Positions 8,544 through 17,260 are shown, counted from the first letter of the stretch. The stretch is 48,800 bases of DNA from Dehalococcoidia bacterium (GCA_035310145.1 DATGEL010000114.1:1-48800), one strand, 5' to 3'. Numbers and translations: made by a program. The notes: a model not told the origin generated them from the letters alone.

Positions 8544-9319
8544 CAGAAGAACCTCACGTCGTGGATCGTGCCCGAGGCGACGAGTCTGATATAGAGATCG
8601 GTCAGCGCGACGCTGAACAGACTGACCCAGGCAAAGGCGGCGTGGCGGGCGTTAATCCGGCTCGAGGCGCGCCACAGCTGATAGCGGACGGGCGCCTTGA
8701 AGAAGCGATCCAGGTAGCCGCCCACGAGATAGCGGCACGAGTGGCAGGAGAGGCTGTACAGCGAGAGCAGGATCACGTTGACGAGCATGATCACCGTGCC
8801 CAGGCCGATGCCGAAGCCGTCGTGGAACTGAAACGCCTCGATCACATCCCACCACAGGAAGGCGATCACGACCAGGGAAGCCCAGAAGAACCAGCGATGA
8901 ATGGCCTGCCACACCAGTGGAAAGCGAGTCTCGCCCGTATACCCCTTCCGCGCGTCCATCACGGCGCAGGCCGGCGGCGCCAGCCAGAAAGAGCGATAGT
9001 ACGACTTGCGGTAGTAGTAGCAGGTGAGGCGCAGGCCGCCGGGAAAGGCGAGGATCAGGATCGCCGGCGACAACGCCCACCAGGAGCCTATGATCCCGAT
9101 GGTCTTGTGCACGCAGTGCGTGGCCAGGCAGGGCGAGTAGTACGGCGACAGGTAGGGATTGCGGTAGTAGTTCGCATCCTGCAGCGCCGCCCAGGTGGTG
9201 TAGACGATGAACGCGGTGAAGACGACGACGACGGTCAGGGGCAAGACCCACCACAGGTCGCGCCGCTCGGTGCGGGGACCGGAGCGCCCTTGTCTCACCC
9301 CCGCCGCTTCCGTTGCCAT
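8543..9319 (-). CDS. Sdh1-type SDH membrane anchor (single large cytochrome-b-like subunit)
   Basis: A 258-residue membrane protein with about five hydrophobic helices (near 23-45, 74-95, 138-160, 172-192 and 225-245). The segment NPYLSPYYSPCLATHCVHK and the motif CHSCRYLVGG resemble the single anchor subunit of mycobacterial Sdh1; the His and Cys in them are candidates for haem or metal contacts. One anchor serves the whole complex, unlike the SdhC/SdhD pair downstream. The ATG at 9319 has a strong AGGAGGG SD. It is the first gene of the eight-gene run. The 138 nt before it show no promoter I can support. Confidence 0.87.
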   Translation of the reverse strand: MATEAAGVRQGRSGPRTERRDLWWVLPLTVVVVFTAFIVYTTWAALQDANYYRNPYLSPYYSPCLATHCVHKTIGIIGSWWALSPAILILAFPGGLRLTCYYYRKSYYRSFWLAPPACAVMDARKGYTGETRFPLVWQAIHRWFFWASLVVIAFLWWDVIEAFQFHDGFGIGLGTVIMLVNVILLSLYSLSCHSCRYLVGGYLDRFFKAPVRYQLWRASSRINARHAAFAWVSLFSVALTDLYIRLVASGTIHDVRFF

Positions 9320-9457
9320 CGGCAGCCCTCCTCAGCATCGGCGGTGAGCGCGGGCGGTGCCCCGCGCTCGCCGGGACCGATCGTACTGCGCGGTGGTTCC
9401 TGGCTCAACCGGAAAACCCCTCGGGCGGCGCGGCGTTCCGCGGCAAGCCCCCGGCCG

Positions 9458-9997
9458 TTATGCGGACGCGGACGGACGCAATCGCGCAAAAGCCAGCAGG
9501 CCGATGATCGACTTGGCGTCGCAGATGCGGCCGTCGGCGATCATTGCCAGCGCCTCGGCCAGGGTGTGGCGCTCGACCTCGATCTGCTCGTCGTCGTCGG
9601 CGGCGAGCTTGCTTTCGCTCAGCCCTTCGGCCAGATAGACGTGGATGAACTCGGTGGAGTAGCCCGGGGCCGTGTAGAAGCCGGCCAGGCGGCGAATGGT
9701 CGCCGCACGATATCCGGTTTCCTCCTGCAGCTCACGCTGCGCCGCGGCCTCCGGCTGCTCGTCAGCGTCGAGACCGCCCGCGGGCGCCTCCAGCAACGCC
9801 CGGCCGGCGGGCGTGCGATACTGACGCACCAGCAGCACGCGGCCGTCGGCGTCGATCGGCACGATTGCGACGGCGCCCGCGTGCTCGACGACTTCACGCT
9901 GCACCTCGCGCCCACCATCCATGCGCACGCGATCGACGCGCAGCTTCACAACCTTTCCGTCGTAAATGCGCTCGCTGTGCAGCGTCTGCTCGGCCAT
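9458..9997 (-). CDS. Nudix hydrolase, ADP-ribose pyrophosphatase type
   Basis: A 179-residue Nudix enzyme. The Nudix box runs from Gly74 to Tyr96 with all catalytic positions (G-x5-E-x7-REL-x-EE-x-GY). It is preceded by LLEAPAGGLD, typical of ADP-ribose/nucleoside-diphosphate-sugar pyrophosphatases, and followed by FYTAPGYSTEFIHVYLAEGL, which contains the Pro-Gly region that selects ADP-sugar substrates. It likely cleaves ADP-ribose to AMP and ribose 5-phosphate in the cytosol. The ATG at 9997 has GGGGAGG upstream. It lies 128 nt after the epimerase gene, so co-transcription is possible but not shown. Confidence 0.9.
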   Translation of the reverse strand: MAEQTLHSERIYDGKVVKLRVDRVRMDGGREVQREVVEHAGAVAIVPIDADGRVLLVRQYRTPAGRALLEAPAGGLDADEQPEAAAQRELQEETGYRAATIRRLAGFYTAPGYSTEFIHVYLAEGLSESKLAADDDEQIEVERHTLAEALAMIADGRICDAKSIIGLLAFARLRPSASA

Positions 9998-10125
9998 GCG
10001 GCGCGGCCCTCCCCGGCCTCACGCTACGCAAGGCGCGAGGTAGGAGCAATCAGCCGGCCCGGCCGGCGCGGCCGCGACGCGGCGTCTGGCAGCCGTGCGG
10101 TCCGGAACAAGCTCAACGGTATGAG

Positions 10126-11193
10126 CTACCGTGCCGTGGTGGCCCGCCGCGCCTGGTTATCGTCGACCTGTCCAGCGGTGGGGGAGTCGGCAACACGCAT
10201 TTGCCGCGCATTGAACCACGCTGCGCCCTCCGCGATCGCCTGCGGCACCGGGTGCTGCTCGCGCCAGCCGAGCTCGTCGTGTGCAGCGCTGCAATCAACG
10301 CGCAGGTCGGCGGCGATCAGTTCGACGTTGAAGCGCGTGACGGGCGGCGGGCCGTCGCGGCGCCCCAGGCGGTACGCGCCCTCGCACACCGCACCCAGGG
10401 CGTATGCCACGCGCAACGGAACCGAGAGGCGCGGGGCTCGCCGGCCGAGTGTGCCGGCGATTAGGCGGTAGAGCTGGCGCTGGGTAATCTGTTGGGCGCT
10501 GGAAACGTTGTAGGCGCGGCCAGCTGCCTGCGGCAGCGTCAGCGCCAGCGCGGCCACGTCCGCCACGTCACGCACACCGGCGCAGGGGATTCGGTTGCGG
10601 CCGTTGCCGATCAGCGCGGCGAAGGGTCTGCGTACCAGCGCGACGGCGGCGGGAAACGCCGTGCGGTCGCGGGCGCCCCAGATCACGGATGGGCGCACGG
10701 CGACGGCTTCGAGCCAGCCGCGCGTCTGGTAGGAGAAGACGAGTTGCTCCGACTGCACCTTTTCGCGCACGTAGTGGTTCCAGGGCGCGGGGCGGTAGCC
10801 GTAGGGATCGGTTTCGCGCAAGAGGCGGCCGTCGAGATCGTCGCCGTAGACCGCGATCGAGCTGAGGTGGACGAAGCGCCGCACGCCGGCGGCCCGCGCC
10901 GCATTCAGCAGATTGCGCGTGCCCAGCACGCCGACGCGGAAGTACGCCTCCGGTCGGCCCCAGCCACCGACAATCGCCGCCGCGTGCACGATGCCCTCGC
11001 AACCCGCGGCCGCCACGGCCAGCGTCTCCGGCGCCGTCACGTCGCCTGGCGCAAGCTCGACCGCCAACGCGCGGAGGAAGGCCACGTCGCTGCGCGGGCG
11101 CACGAGGGCACGGACGGCATGACCCTCGGCCAGCAGCCGCTCAGCGACGTGGCTGCCGACGAAGCCGGTGGCGCCGGTGACGAGCACGCGCAT
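10126..11193 (-). CDS. NAD(P)-dependent epimerase/dehydratase (extended SDR)
   Basis: A 355-residue extended short-chain dehydrogenase. TGATGFVG at 6-13 is the Rossmann nucleotide-binding loop. Ser111/Ser112 with Tyr141 and Lys145 (YVREK) form the catalytic set. The family includes sugar-nucleotide epimerases and 3-beta-hydroxysteroid-dehydrogenase-like enzymes; the substrate cannot be told from sequence. The start at 11193 is preferred over an upstream frame extension because MRVLVTGATG is the canonical N-terminus, though its SD is weak. It begins 4 nt after the acetyltransferase stop and is probably translationally coupled to it. Confidence 0.88.
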   Translation of the reverse strand: MRVLVTGATGFVGSHVAERLLAEGHAVRALVRPRSDVAFLRALAVELAPGDVTAPETLAVAAAGCEGIVHAAAIVGGWGRPEAYFRVGVLGTRNLLNAARAAGVRRFVHLSSIAVYGDDLDGRLLRETDPYGYRPAPWNHYVREKVQSEQLVFSYQTRGWLEAVAVRPSVIWGARDRTAFPAAVALVRRPFAALIGNGRNRIPCAGVRDVADVAALALTLPQAAGRAYNVSSAQQITQRQLYRLIAGTLGRRAPRLSVPLRVAYALGAVCEGAYRLGRRDGPPPVTRFNVELIAADLRVDCSAAHDELGWREQHPVPQAIAEGAAWFNARQMRVADSPTAGQVDDNQARRATTAR

Positions 11194-11197
11194 GACG

Positions 11198-11752
11198 TTA
11201 GGGGGCGAGGGCTTGCGTTGCCGGCGCAACGCTCAGATCGATGCCGACGGCGATCTCGTTGCAGTTGGCGAACTTGGGGCAGCGGTAGCACTCGTTCCAG
11301 ACCTTGCGTGGAAACTCCATCACGTCGGCCACGGAGAAGTTAAGCTTCTCGAAGAAGCCGGGCTTGTAGGTCAGGGCGAAGACCTTCGCCAGGCCCAGGC
11401 GTCGCGCCTCTTCCAGGCAGGCGGAGACGAGCCGGTAGCCGATGCCCTTGAGCTGGCGATCCTCGCGCACGGCGAGCGACTTGATCTCGGCCAGGTCTGC
11501 CCACCAGAGATGCAGCGCCACGCAGCCGGCGAACTCGCCGTCCACGCGCGCCACGTAGAAATCGCGCAGGTTCTCGTAGACCTCGTTCAGCGGCCGGTGG
11601 AGCATCTCGTCGCGGTCGGCGAAGTGGGTGACGAGGGCATGGATCGCCTCGGCATCGGCGGCGCACGCTTTCTCGATCGTCACGACCGGGGCGTGCGGCG
11701 GCGCCGTGCCGTTGGTCGAAATCGTGATTGCGCCGGCCTGCTCGTCAGGCAT
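11198..11752 (-). CDS. GNAT acetyltransferase related to short N-acetylglutamate synthases
   Basis: This 184-residue GNAT protein has the N-acetylglutamate synthase type of domain: MLHRPLNEVYENLRDFYVA, then the acetyl-CoA loop region REDRQLKGIGYRLV, then FALTYKPGFFEKLNF and KVWNECYRCPKFANC near the C-terminus. Short ArgA-like proteins of this kind make N-acetylglutamate, the first arginine intermediate, in several phyla, and argC, argJ, argB and argD lie elsewhere in the window. The assignment is strong for family and moderate for reaction. The ATG at 11752 is used; an earlier in-frame ATG at 11815 overlaps the zinc-ribbon gene. It lies 5 nt after the zinc-ribbon stop and 4 nt before the epimerase, so the three are probably one operon. 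Confidence 0.85.
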   Translation of the reverse strand: MPDEQAGAITISTNGTAPPHAPVVTIEKACAADAEAIHALVTHFADRDEMLHRPLNEVYENLRDFYVARVDGEFAGCVALHLWWADLAEIKSLAVREDRQLKGIGYRLVSACLEEARRLGLAKVFALTYKPGFFEKLNFSVADVMEFPRKVWNECYRCPKFANCNEIAVGIDLSVAPATQALAP

Positions 11753-11757
11753 CGCCC

Positions 11758-11928
11758 TTATGTCGCTCCCTGCGCTACCGGATTCATCCAGGCCCACTTG
11801 CGGCAGGTCGGGCACTTCTTCAGCACCGTTCCCGTCGAGATGCGGGACTCGCCATCGTTGCTCGCGTGGATCGGCGCGAGCGACACCTGCGTCGAACAGG
11901 ACGGACAGGTCACGGCATCTCGCTGCAT
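11758..11928 (-). CDS. Small two-knuckle zinc-ribbon protein
   Basis: A 56-residue protein with CPSC near residue 8 and CPTC near residue 41, a spacing that can hold one zinc ion between two beta-hairpins. No other domain is seen. The ATG at 11928 has a very strong SD (AAGGAGGGG), which decides it over a longer frame. It is 64 nt after recN and 5 nt before the ArgA-like acetyltransferase gene. It lacks the C-terminal EDWGE of LysW/ArgW carrier proteins, so it is unlikely to carry amino-acid intermediates. Function unknown. Confidence 0.7.
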   Translation of the reverse strand: MQRDAVTCPSCSTQVSLAPIHASNDGESRISTGTVLKKCPTCRKWAWMNPVAQGAT

Positions 11929-11992
11929 GGGTCGGCCCCCTCCTTCCGCGGTGCCGAAATGGTCGGCAGAGGGAGTATATCGCAATATCGTC

Positions 11993-13822
11993 TCAGCTGA
12001 ACAGTCTACTCCCTTCGGTGGATGCCGCAGGTGAGGGGTTGCGAGCGCGATTTTCTCCAGTTATGCCAAGCAGCTCGCGCGCGCTGGCGAGATTAGCCGG
12101 TGTTGCGCCGCCAAGCATCGCCGCCAGCTCATGTATACGCGCCTCGCCGCTCACCGCGGTCAGCGAGGCGCGCGTGCGTCCGCCGCGCACTTCTTTGACG
12201 GCGACGAGATGCGTGCCGGCAACCGCCGCAATCTGCGGCAGGTGCGAGATGCAGATCACCTGGTGGCGTTGGGCCAGCGCCGCGAGTTTCTGCGCCACCA
12301 CACCGGCAGAGCGCCCACCGAGCCCGGCTTCGATCTCATCAAACACGAGCGTGGGCACCGCGTCCGCCTCGCCCAGCACGCTCTTCAGCGCCAGCATCAG
12401 CCGCGAGGTTTCGCCGCCGCTGGCCACGCGCGCCAGCGGCCGCAGCGGCTCGCCTGGATTCAGCGAGACCAGAAACTCGACGCGATCGACGCCGCTCTGG
12501 TCGAAGGCGAGCGGCGCGTCCGCGGGTGGCGCCGCCTCGACCGAACCGTGCTCGATCACGGCTGCGAGCGGCAGCGCACAGGCCAGCCCATCCGCCGAGG
12601 CTCGCCTGGTGAATTGCACGGCGAAGCGGGCTTCAGCCAGGCGCAGGTCGGCCAGCTCGTGCTCCACGGCCTGCACGAGCCGCCGTGCCGCCTGCTCGCG
12701 CCGGGCGCTCAGCTCCGTGGCCCGCTCGCCGAGCGCAGCCTGCAGGGTTCGCTCTTCCGCCCGCAGCGCCGCCACGCGCTCCTCGCTGCCCGCTAGCTCG
12801 GCCAGTTCGCGCGACGCCTCCTCGCCGTAGGCGATCACGGCGGCGATCGTGGCGCCGTACTTGCGCTTCAGCGTGTTGAGCAGCGTCAGCCGCTCCTCCA
12901 CCGCGGCCAGGCGCGCAGGATTGAACTCGACGGCGTCACGGTAGGCGCGCAGCTTACGCGCGAGATCGCTCGCCTGCTCCTGCAATCCCGATGCGGTCAC
13001 CGCGTCGTCGCTCATGCGCTCGTCCAGCGCCGCGAGCTGGCCGAGCAGATCCGCCGTACGACCCAGGCTGTCGATCGCCGCCGCGCCGCGGCCGCCCCCG
13101 GCCAGCGCGGCGTGCGCGGCGTCGGCCAGCTCCGCCAGTTGCTCGGCGTTGGCGAGCAACTGGCGCTCGGCCCGTACCTCATCTTCTTCGTCGGGGCGCA
13201 GCTCGGCGGCTTCGATCTCTTCCGCCTCGAAGCGCAGCCGCTCCTGGCGGCGCACCCGTTCGCGCTCGTCCGAAACCAGCCGGTCGATCTCGGCTCGCAC
13301 GCCGCGCAGGCGCGCAGCCGGCTCGGCGAAGGCGCGGCGCGCCTCGCCCGCGCCGCCGAAACGGTCCAGCAGCTCGATATGCGTAGCCGGCTGCAGCAGG
13401 CTGACGTGATCGGACTGGCCGTGAATGTCGACCAGGCGCGTGCCCAGCGAGGCGAGCAGAGTCTGCACCACGGCGCGGCCGTTCACGCGTGCGGCCGAAC
13501 GCGCCCGGCCGTCCAGCGAAACGTCGCGGCTCACGATCAGCGTCTCGTCCTCCGCGGCGACTCCTGCCTCGTCGAGCTGCTCGCGCAGGCCTTCGCCGAG
13601 CGCATCGTCGTCCAGCGTGAACACGCCCTCGACGTGCGCGGCGGCCGCGCCGGCACGGACGGTGCCCGCGTCCGCCCGGGCGCCGAGCAGCAGGTGCAGC
13701 GCGTCGATCAGGATGCTCTTGCCGGCGCCGGTCTCGCCCGTGATCACGGTGAGGCCGGGGCCAAGCGGCAGCCGCACGTGCTCGGCGATGGCGAAATCCC
13801 TGATGTCGAGTTCGAGCAGCAC
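11993..13822 (-). CDS. recN: DNA repair protein RecN
   Basis: A 609-residue SMC-like ATPase for double-strand break repair. The Walker A GETGAGKS is at 29-36, a long coiled-coil-rich middle (about 150-350) contains many Glu/Arg heptads, and the C-terminal head carries the ABC signature ASGGETSRLML and Walker B LVFDEIEAGLGG. Length is slightly above the usual 550-570. The start codon is GTG with only a weak SD. It lies 144 nt after nadK in the conserved tlyA-nadK-recN order; argR, which often sits between nadK and recN, is absent here. Confidence 0.96.
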   Translation of the reverse strand: MLLELDIRDFAIAEHVRLPLGPGLTVITGETGAGKSILIDALHLLLGARADAGTVRAGAAAAHVEGVFTLDDDALGEGLREQLDEAGVAAEDETLIVSRDVSLDGRARSAARVNGRAVVQTLLASLGTRLVDIHGQSDHVSLLQPATHIELLDRFGGAGEARRAFAEPAARLRGVRAEIDRLVSDERERVRRQERLRFEAEEIEAAELRPDEEDEVRAERQLLANAEQLAELADAAHAALAGGGRGAAAIDSLGRTADLLGQLAALDERMSDDAVTASGLQEQASDLARKLRAYRDAVEFNPARLAAVEERLTLLNTLKRKYGATIAAVIAYGEEASRELAELAGSEERVAALRAEERTLQAALGERATELSARREQAARRLVQAVEHELADLRLAEARFAVQFTRRASADGLACALPLAAVIEHGSVEAAPPADAPLAFDQSGVDRVEFLVSLNPGEPLRPLARVASGGETSRLMLALKSVLGEADAVPTLVFDEIEAGLGGRSAGVVAQKLAALAQRHQVICISHLPQIAAVAGTHLVAVKEVRGGRTRASLTAVSGEARIHELAAMLGGATPANLASARELLGITGENRARNPSPAASTEGSRLFS

Positions 13823-13966
13823 ACCCGCGCTCCGCGGCGACCACGACCGGTGGTACAGCCTTCGCCGGCGCGGCAGGGAACGGCAGCCGGCGCCGCGCCA
13901 GCTTCTATCTTACGGCCTGAAGCTGCCGCCGTTCGTCGCCGGCACGGCGGAACGCGGCCATGCGGT

Positions 13967-14824
13967 TCACCGGCCCGACTCGCGGCCCTGTGTCGAGAGG
14001 TTGAGATGGTCGGCCAGGCGGGCGAAGAACTCGCTGGGCGGCCCCATGCGAATAAATGCGGCCGTGTGCGCCGAGCGGCGGCAGACGACCGCGCAGCCCG
14101 CGTCGAGCGTGCGCAGCGCTTCGCCGTCGGCCGTGACCACGCCCTGGCTCTGGTCTTCAACCCTGATCGCGATCGACGCGTCGCCCGGCAACACGAACGG
14201 GCGCATGCGCGAAAGATGCGGCGCTACCGCGGTGAGCACCAGGTCGCGAGACTGCGGCATCAGCACCGGCCCGCCCGCCGAGAGGTTATACGCGGTGCTG
14301 CCTGTGGCCGTGCAGACGATCAGGGCGTCCGCGCGCAGCCGGGCCAGGTGCACGCCGTCGATCGCGACCGAGAAGTCCATCGGCCTGCCGGGCGCCGCGC
14401 GGTAGACGACGACGTCGTTGAGGGCCAGCGCGCTAACCCGCTCACGCCCGTCCTCTCCGGCGAGGACGCATTCGACCAACGAGCGCTCGTCCAGCATGCC
14501 GGCGCCGTCGAGGATGGCGCTGAGTTGCTCGGCGGCGCTTTCCGGCGCCAGCTCGCTGAGAAAACCCAGGCGGCCCATATTCACGCTGACGATATGCGCG
14601 CCCTGCGGCGCCACGGTGCGGGCCGCCCAGAGCACGGTGCCGTCGCCGCCGACGCACACGGCCAGATCGGTTCCATCCAGGTGCGCCGCGACTTGCGCCG
14701 CGTCGCCGGTGGGCGCGAGCCAGGGCGAGAGGCGATGCAGCACCGTCTTTGCCAGATCCTGTGCCAGCGTGAACGCGGCCGCCTCGTGCGGGTGGTAGAG
14801 GATGCCTGCCTTCTGGTATCTCAC
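13967..14824 (-). CDS. nadK: NAD kinase
   Basis: A 285-residue cytosolic kinase making NADP from NAD and ATP or polyphosphate. GGDGT at 59-63 is the catalytic/nucleotide motif, followed by NMGRLGFLSE; the second domain has TGSTAYNLSAGGPVL. Length is normal. The start codon is GTG and overlaps the stop of tlyA by 4 nt (GTGA), so translation is probably coupled. The order tlyA-nadK-recN is conserved in many bacteria. Confidence 0.95.
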   Translation of the reverse strand: MRYQKAGILYHPHEAAAFTLAQDLAKTVLHRLSPWLAPTGDAAQVAAHLDGTDLAVCVGGDGTVLWAARTVAPQGAHIVSVNMGRLGFLSELAPESAAEQLSAILDGAGMLDERSLVECVLAGEDGRERVSALALNDVVVYRAAPGRPMDFSVAIDGVHLARLRADALIVCTATGSTAYNLSAGGPVLMPQSRDLVLTAVAPHLSRMRPFVLPGDASIAIRVEDQSQGVVTADGEALRTLDAGCAVVCRRSAHTAAFIRMGPPSEFFARLADHLNLSTQGRESGR

Positions 14825-15558
14825 GCGGCCGCGTCCGGTCGTTGCAGATGCATCAGAAACTCCCGATTGCCGGAGGCGCCGCGGATGGGAGAGAGCGCAA
14901 GTCCAAGAATACGGTAGCCCTGAGCCGTAAGCCAGTGGACGAAGCGCCCGATCACCGCCGCGTGCAGCAGCGGGTCCCGCACGATGCCGCCGCGACCGAC
15001 CTCGCCACGCCGCGCCTCGAACTGCGGCTTCAGCAGCGCCACCAGCTCCGCCCGCGGTTTGAGCGACGCGACGACGGCCGGCAGCACCTTGGTCAGCGAG
15101 ATGAAAGAGACGTCCGCCACGGCGAGATCAACCAGCTCCGGCAACGCGTCGAGATGGCGCGCGTTCACCCGCTCCATCACCACCACGCGCGGATCGGTGC
15201 GCAGGCGGTAGTCGAGCTGGCCGTAGCCCACATCGATTGCGTAGACGCGCGCGGCGCCGTGTTGCAACAGGCAATCGGTGAAGCCGCCGGTCGAGGCGCC
15301 CACATCCGCGGTCCGGAGGCCGGAGACGTTTATGCCGAACCGCCGCAGCGCGTGCTCAAGCTTCTCGCCGCCGCGGCTGACGTAGCGCGGAGGCGCGATC
15401 ACCGCCAGATCGGCCGCGGCAGGCACCAGCATCGCCGGCTTGATCGCCGGCCGGCCCTCCACCAGCACCTGCCCGGCCTCGACGGCGGCACGCGCCTGCT
15501 CGCGCGAGGCGGCGAGTCCACGCGTGACGAGCGCCAGATCGAGCCGCTGCTTCGCCAT
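14821..15558 (-). CDS. tlyA: TlyA-family rRNA 2'-O-methyltransferase
   Basis: A 245-residue protein with an N-terminal S4 RNA-binding domain (about 1-60: RLDLALVTRGLAASREQA) and a C-terminal FtsJ-like methyltransferase domain. The SAM-binding motif is DVGASTGGFTDCLL near 87-100, with Lys and Asp of the family tetrad at YVSRGGEKL and DVSFISL. TlyA methylates 16S and 23S rRNA at cytidine 2'-OH in mycobacteria; the exact target here is inferred. It overlaps nadK by 4 nt and is divergent from the YbaK gene 99 nt away. Confidence 0.93.
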   Translation of the reverse strand: MAKQRLDLALVTRGLAASREQARAAVEAGQVLVEGRPAIKPAMLVPAAADLAVIAPPRYVSRGGEKLEHALRRFGINVSGLRTADVGASTGGFTDCLLQHGAARVYAIDVGYGQLDYRLRTDPRVVVMERVNARHLDALPELVDLAVADVSFISLTKVLPAVVASLKPRAELVALLKPQFEARRGEVGRGGIVRDPLLHAAVIGRFVHWLTAQGYRILGLALSPIRGASGNREFLMHLQRPDAAA

Positions 15559-15657
15559 CCCGTCTCACGGTAACGACCTGCTGACGGCGGTTCAACGCCC
15601 GGGCGCGTTGCCCCACTTCGCCCGCATCCCTACCATCGCAGGGAGGAGGCCGAGGCG

Positions 15658-16134
15658 ATGGCCGACGACCCCGCCGCGCGCGTGCAGGCGGCGATTTCGG
15701 CGCTGCACCCCGGCCTGCACGTCGAGATCCACGCCGGTTCGACGGCAACGGCCGAGGGCGCGGCGGCGGCGGCGGGCTGCGAGCTGGGGCAGATCGTCAA
15801 GAGCCTGCTCTTCATCGCCGGTGAGCGGCCCGTGCTGGCCCTGGTGGCCGGCGACCGCAAGGCGGATGTGCCGCTACTGGCCATCTTGCTGGGCGTGCCG
15901 CGCAAGCGCCTGCGACTGGCGAAGCCGGAGGAGGTCATCGAGACGACCGGCTACCCGATCGGCGGTGTGCCCCCTCTCGGCCATCCAGTGCGCATCGAGA
16001 CGGTGATCGACGCCTCGTTCGCTCGCTACGGCGAGCTCTTCGCCGCGGCCGGCACAGCGAACACCGTCTTCCGCATTGGGCGGGATCTGCTGGTAGAGTT
16101 GACGGGAGGCCGGGTCGTGGAGTTCACGGGCTAA
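15658..16134 (+). CDS. YbaK/EbsC-family aminoacyl-tRNA deacylase
   Basis: A 158-residue single-domain protein of the YbaK/ProX family, which hydrolyses mischarged aminoacyl-tRNAs (often Cys-tRNA-Pro or Ala-tRNA-Pro) in the cytosol. The conserved Lys48 in IVKSLLF is the key functional residue, and IGGVPPLGHP is the family GxxxPxG loop. The ATG at 15658 has GGGAGGAGG upstream. The gene is followed 30 nt later by a prenyltransferase gene. Substrate specificity is not readable. Confidence 0.92.
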   Translation: MADDPAARVQAAISALHPGLHVEIHAGSTATAEGAAAAAGCELGQIVKSLLFIAGERPVLALVAGDRKADVPLLAILLGVPRKRLRLAKPEEVIETTGYPIGGVPPLGHPVRIETVIDASFARYGELFAAAGTANTVFRIGRDLLVELTGGRVVEFTG

Positions 16135-16164
16135 TCGGGGCAGCCCGCGGCCCGCGGAGGCTCG

Positions 16165-17142
16165 TTGACCAGCTCCCTCTCAGAAGCCGAAGGCAAGCGG
16201 CCGGCCGTGCCGTGCGCCCCCGCTGCCGCGGCCGCGTCGCGGCTGCAGACGATCGCCGCGCTGCTGCTGGCGTTGCGGCCGAAGCAGTTTGTCAAGAACG
16301 GCGTCGTCTTCGCGCCGCTGGTCTTTACGGTGCGCCTGGCCTGGCGCCCGCTCTATCCCGACACCTGGCTGCCGCTGCTGGGGCGCTCGCTGCTCGCCTT
16401 CACAGCGTTCTGCGCCGTCTCCGCGGCCGGCTACCTGGTCAACGACCTGCGCGATATCGAGGCCGACCGGCTGCACCCGCGCAAGCGGCTCCGCCCGATC
16501 GCCTCCGGCGCCCTGGCGGCGAGGCCAGCCGTGTACGCCGCGCTCGCGGGCTACGCCGCGGGGCTGCTCGCCGGCGTGCCGCTCGGCTGGCGCTTCGAGG
16601 CGACGATCACCGGCTACGGCCTGCTGGTGCTGGCCTACACGTTCGTGTTGAAACAGGCCGTGATCCTCGACGTGCTGGCGATCGCCTCCGGCTTCGCTCT
16701 GCGGGCGATGGGCGGCGCCTTCGCCATCGCCGTGCCGGTCTCGCCCTGGCTCTACCTCTGCACCGTGCTCGGCGCCCTGCTGCTGGCCGTGAACAAGCGC
16801 CGCCACGAGCTGCTCTTGCTCGACGCCGAGGCGGTTCATCACCGGCCGGCGCTGGCTGCCTATTCCGTGCCGTTACTGGACCAAATGTCGAGCACGGTCG
16901 CCGCGGCCACGGTGATCGCCTACAGCCTTTACACCTTCACGGCCGAGAACCTGCCGACGAACCACGCGATGATGGTGACGGTGCCGTTCGTGCTCTACGG
17001 CATCTTCCGCTACCTGTTCCTCGTCTACCGCCGCGACGAGGGCGGCAGCCCCGAGGACCTGCTCGTACGCGATCTGCCGCTGCTCGCCTGTGTCGCCCTT
17101 TGGCTGATCACCGCCGCCGCCGTGCTGGCGATCTATCGGTAG
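16165..17142 (+). CDS. UbiA-family prenyltransferase (decaprenyl-phosphate phosphoribosyltransferase-like)
   Basis: A 325-residue membrane enzyme with about nine hydrophobic helices. LRPKQFVKNGVVFAPLVF at 37-54 and NDLRDIEADRLHPRKRLRP at 93-111 (first Asp-rich motif) are typical of decaprenyl-phosphate phosphoribosyltransferase, which joins PRPP to polyprenyl phosphate in cell-envelope pentose synthesis. The second Asp motif is less clear. The start is TTG at 16165, chosen because GCGGAGG lies 4 nt upstream and no earlier start fits. The reaction is inferred from family; another UbiA substrate is possible. Confidence 0.86.
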   Translation: MTSSLSEAEGKRPAVPCAPAAAAASRLQTIAALLLALRPKQFVKNGVVFAPLVFTVRLAWRPLYPDTWLPLLGRSLLAFTAFCAVSAAGYLVNDLRDIEADRLHPRKRLRPIASGALAARPAVYAALAGYAAGLLAGVPLGWRFEATITGYGLLVLAYTFVLKQAVILDVLAIASGFALRAMGGAFAIAVPVSPWLYLCTVLGALLLAVNKRRHELLLLDAEAVHHRPALAAYSVPLLDQMSSTVAAATVIAYSLYTFTAENLPTNHAMMVTVPFVLYGIFRYLFLVYRRDEGGSPEDLLVRDLPLLACVALWLITAAAVLAIYR

Positions 17143-17186
17143 CCAGAGAACCACCCGGTTCCGCGGGCTGCCAATAGGTGCCCGCC

Positions 17187-17257
17187 TTCTGCCCCGCAAC
17201 TCCGGAACGCCGTTCCCCTCGCCCAGGCTTGGGAGAGGGGCCAGGGGTGAGGGCCGA
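17187..17257 (+). repeat. Right half-copy of the MITE-like repeat; likely terminator hairpin
   Basis: This stretch matches the right half of the elements at 22703-22880 and 42907-43080: a GGAAC lead-in, a hairpin formed by CCCCTCGCCCA and TGGGAGAGGGG (one mismatch), and the end TGAGGGCCGA. It lies between the convergent ends of the UbiA-family gene and clpX, where its hairpin could terminate both transcripts. The left half is missing. Confidence 0.75.
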
Positions 17258-17260
17258 GTG

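Noticed and set aside
11758-11928. LysW/ArgW amino-group carrier protein next to an ArgA-like gene
   Set aside because: The protein is of similar size and has two CxxC knuckles, but it lacks the C-terminal EDWGE that carries the amino acid.
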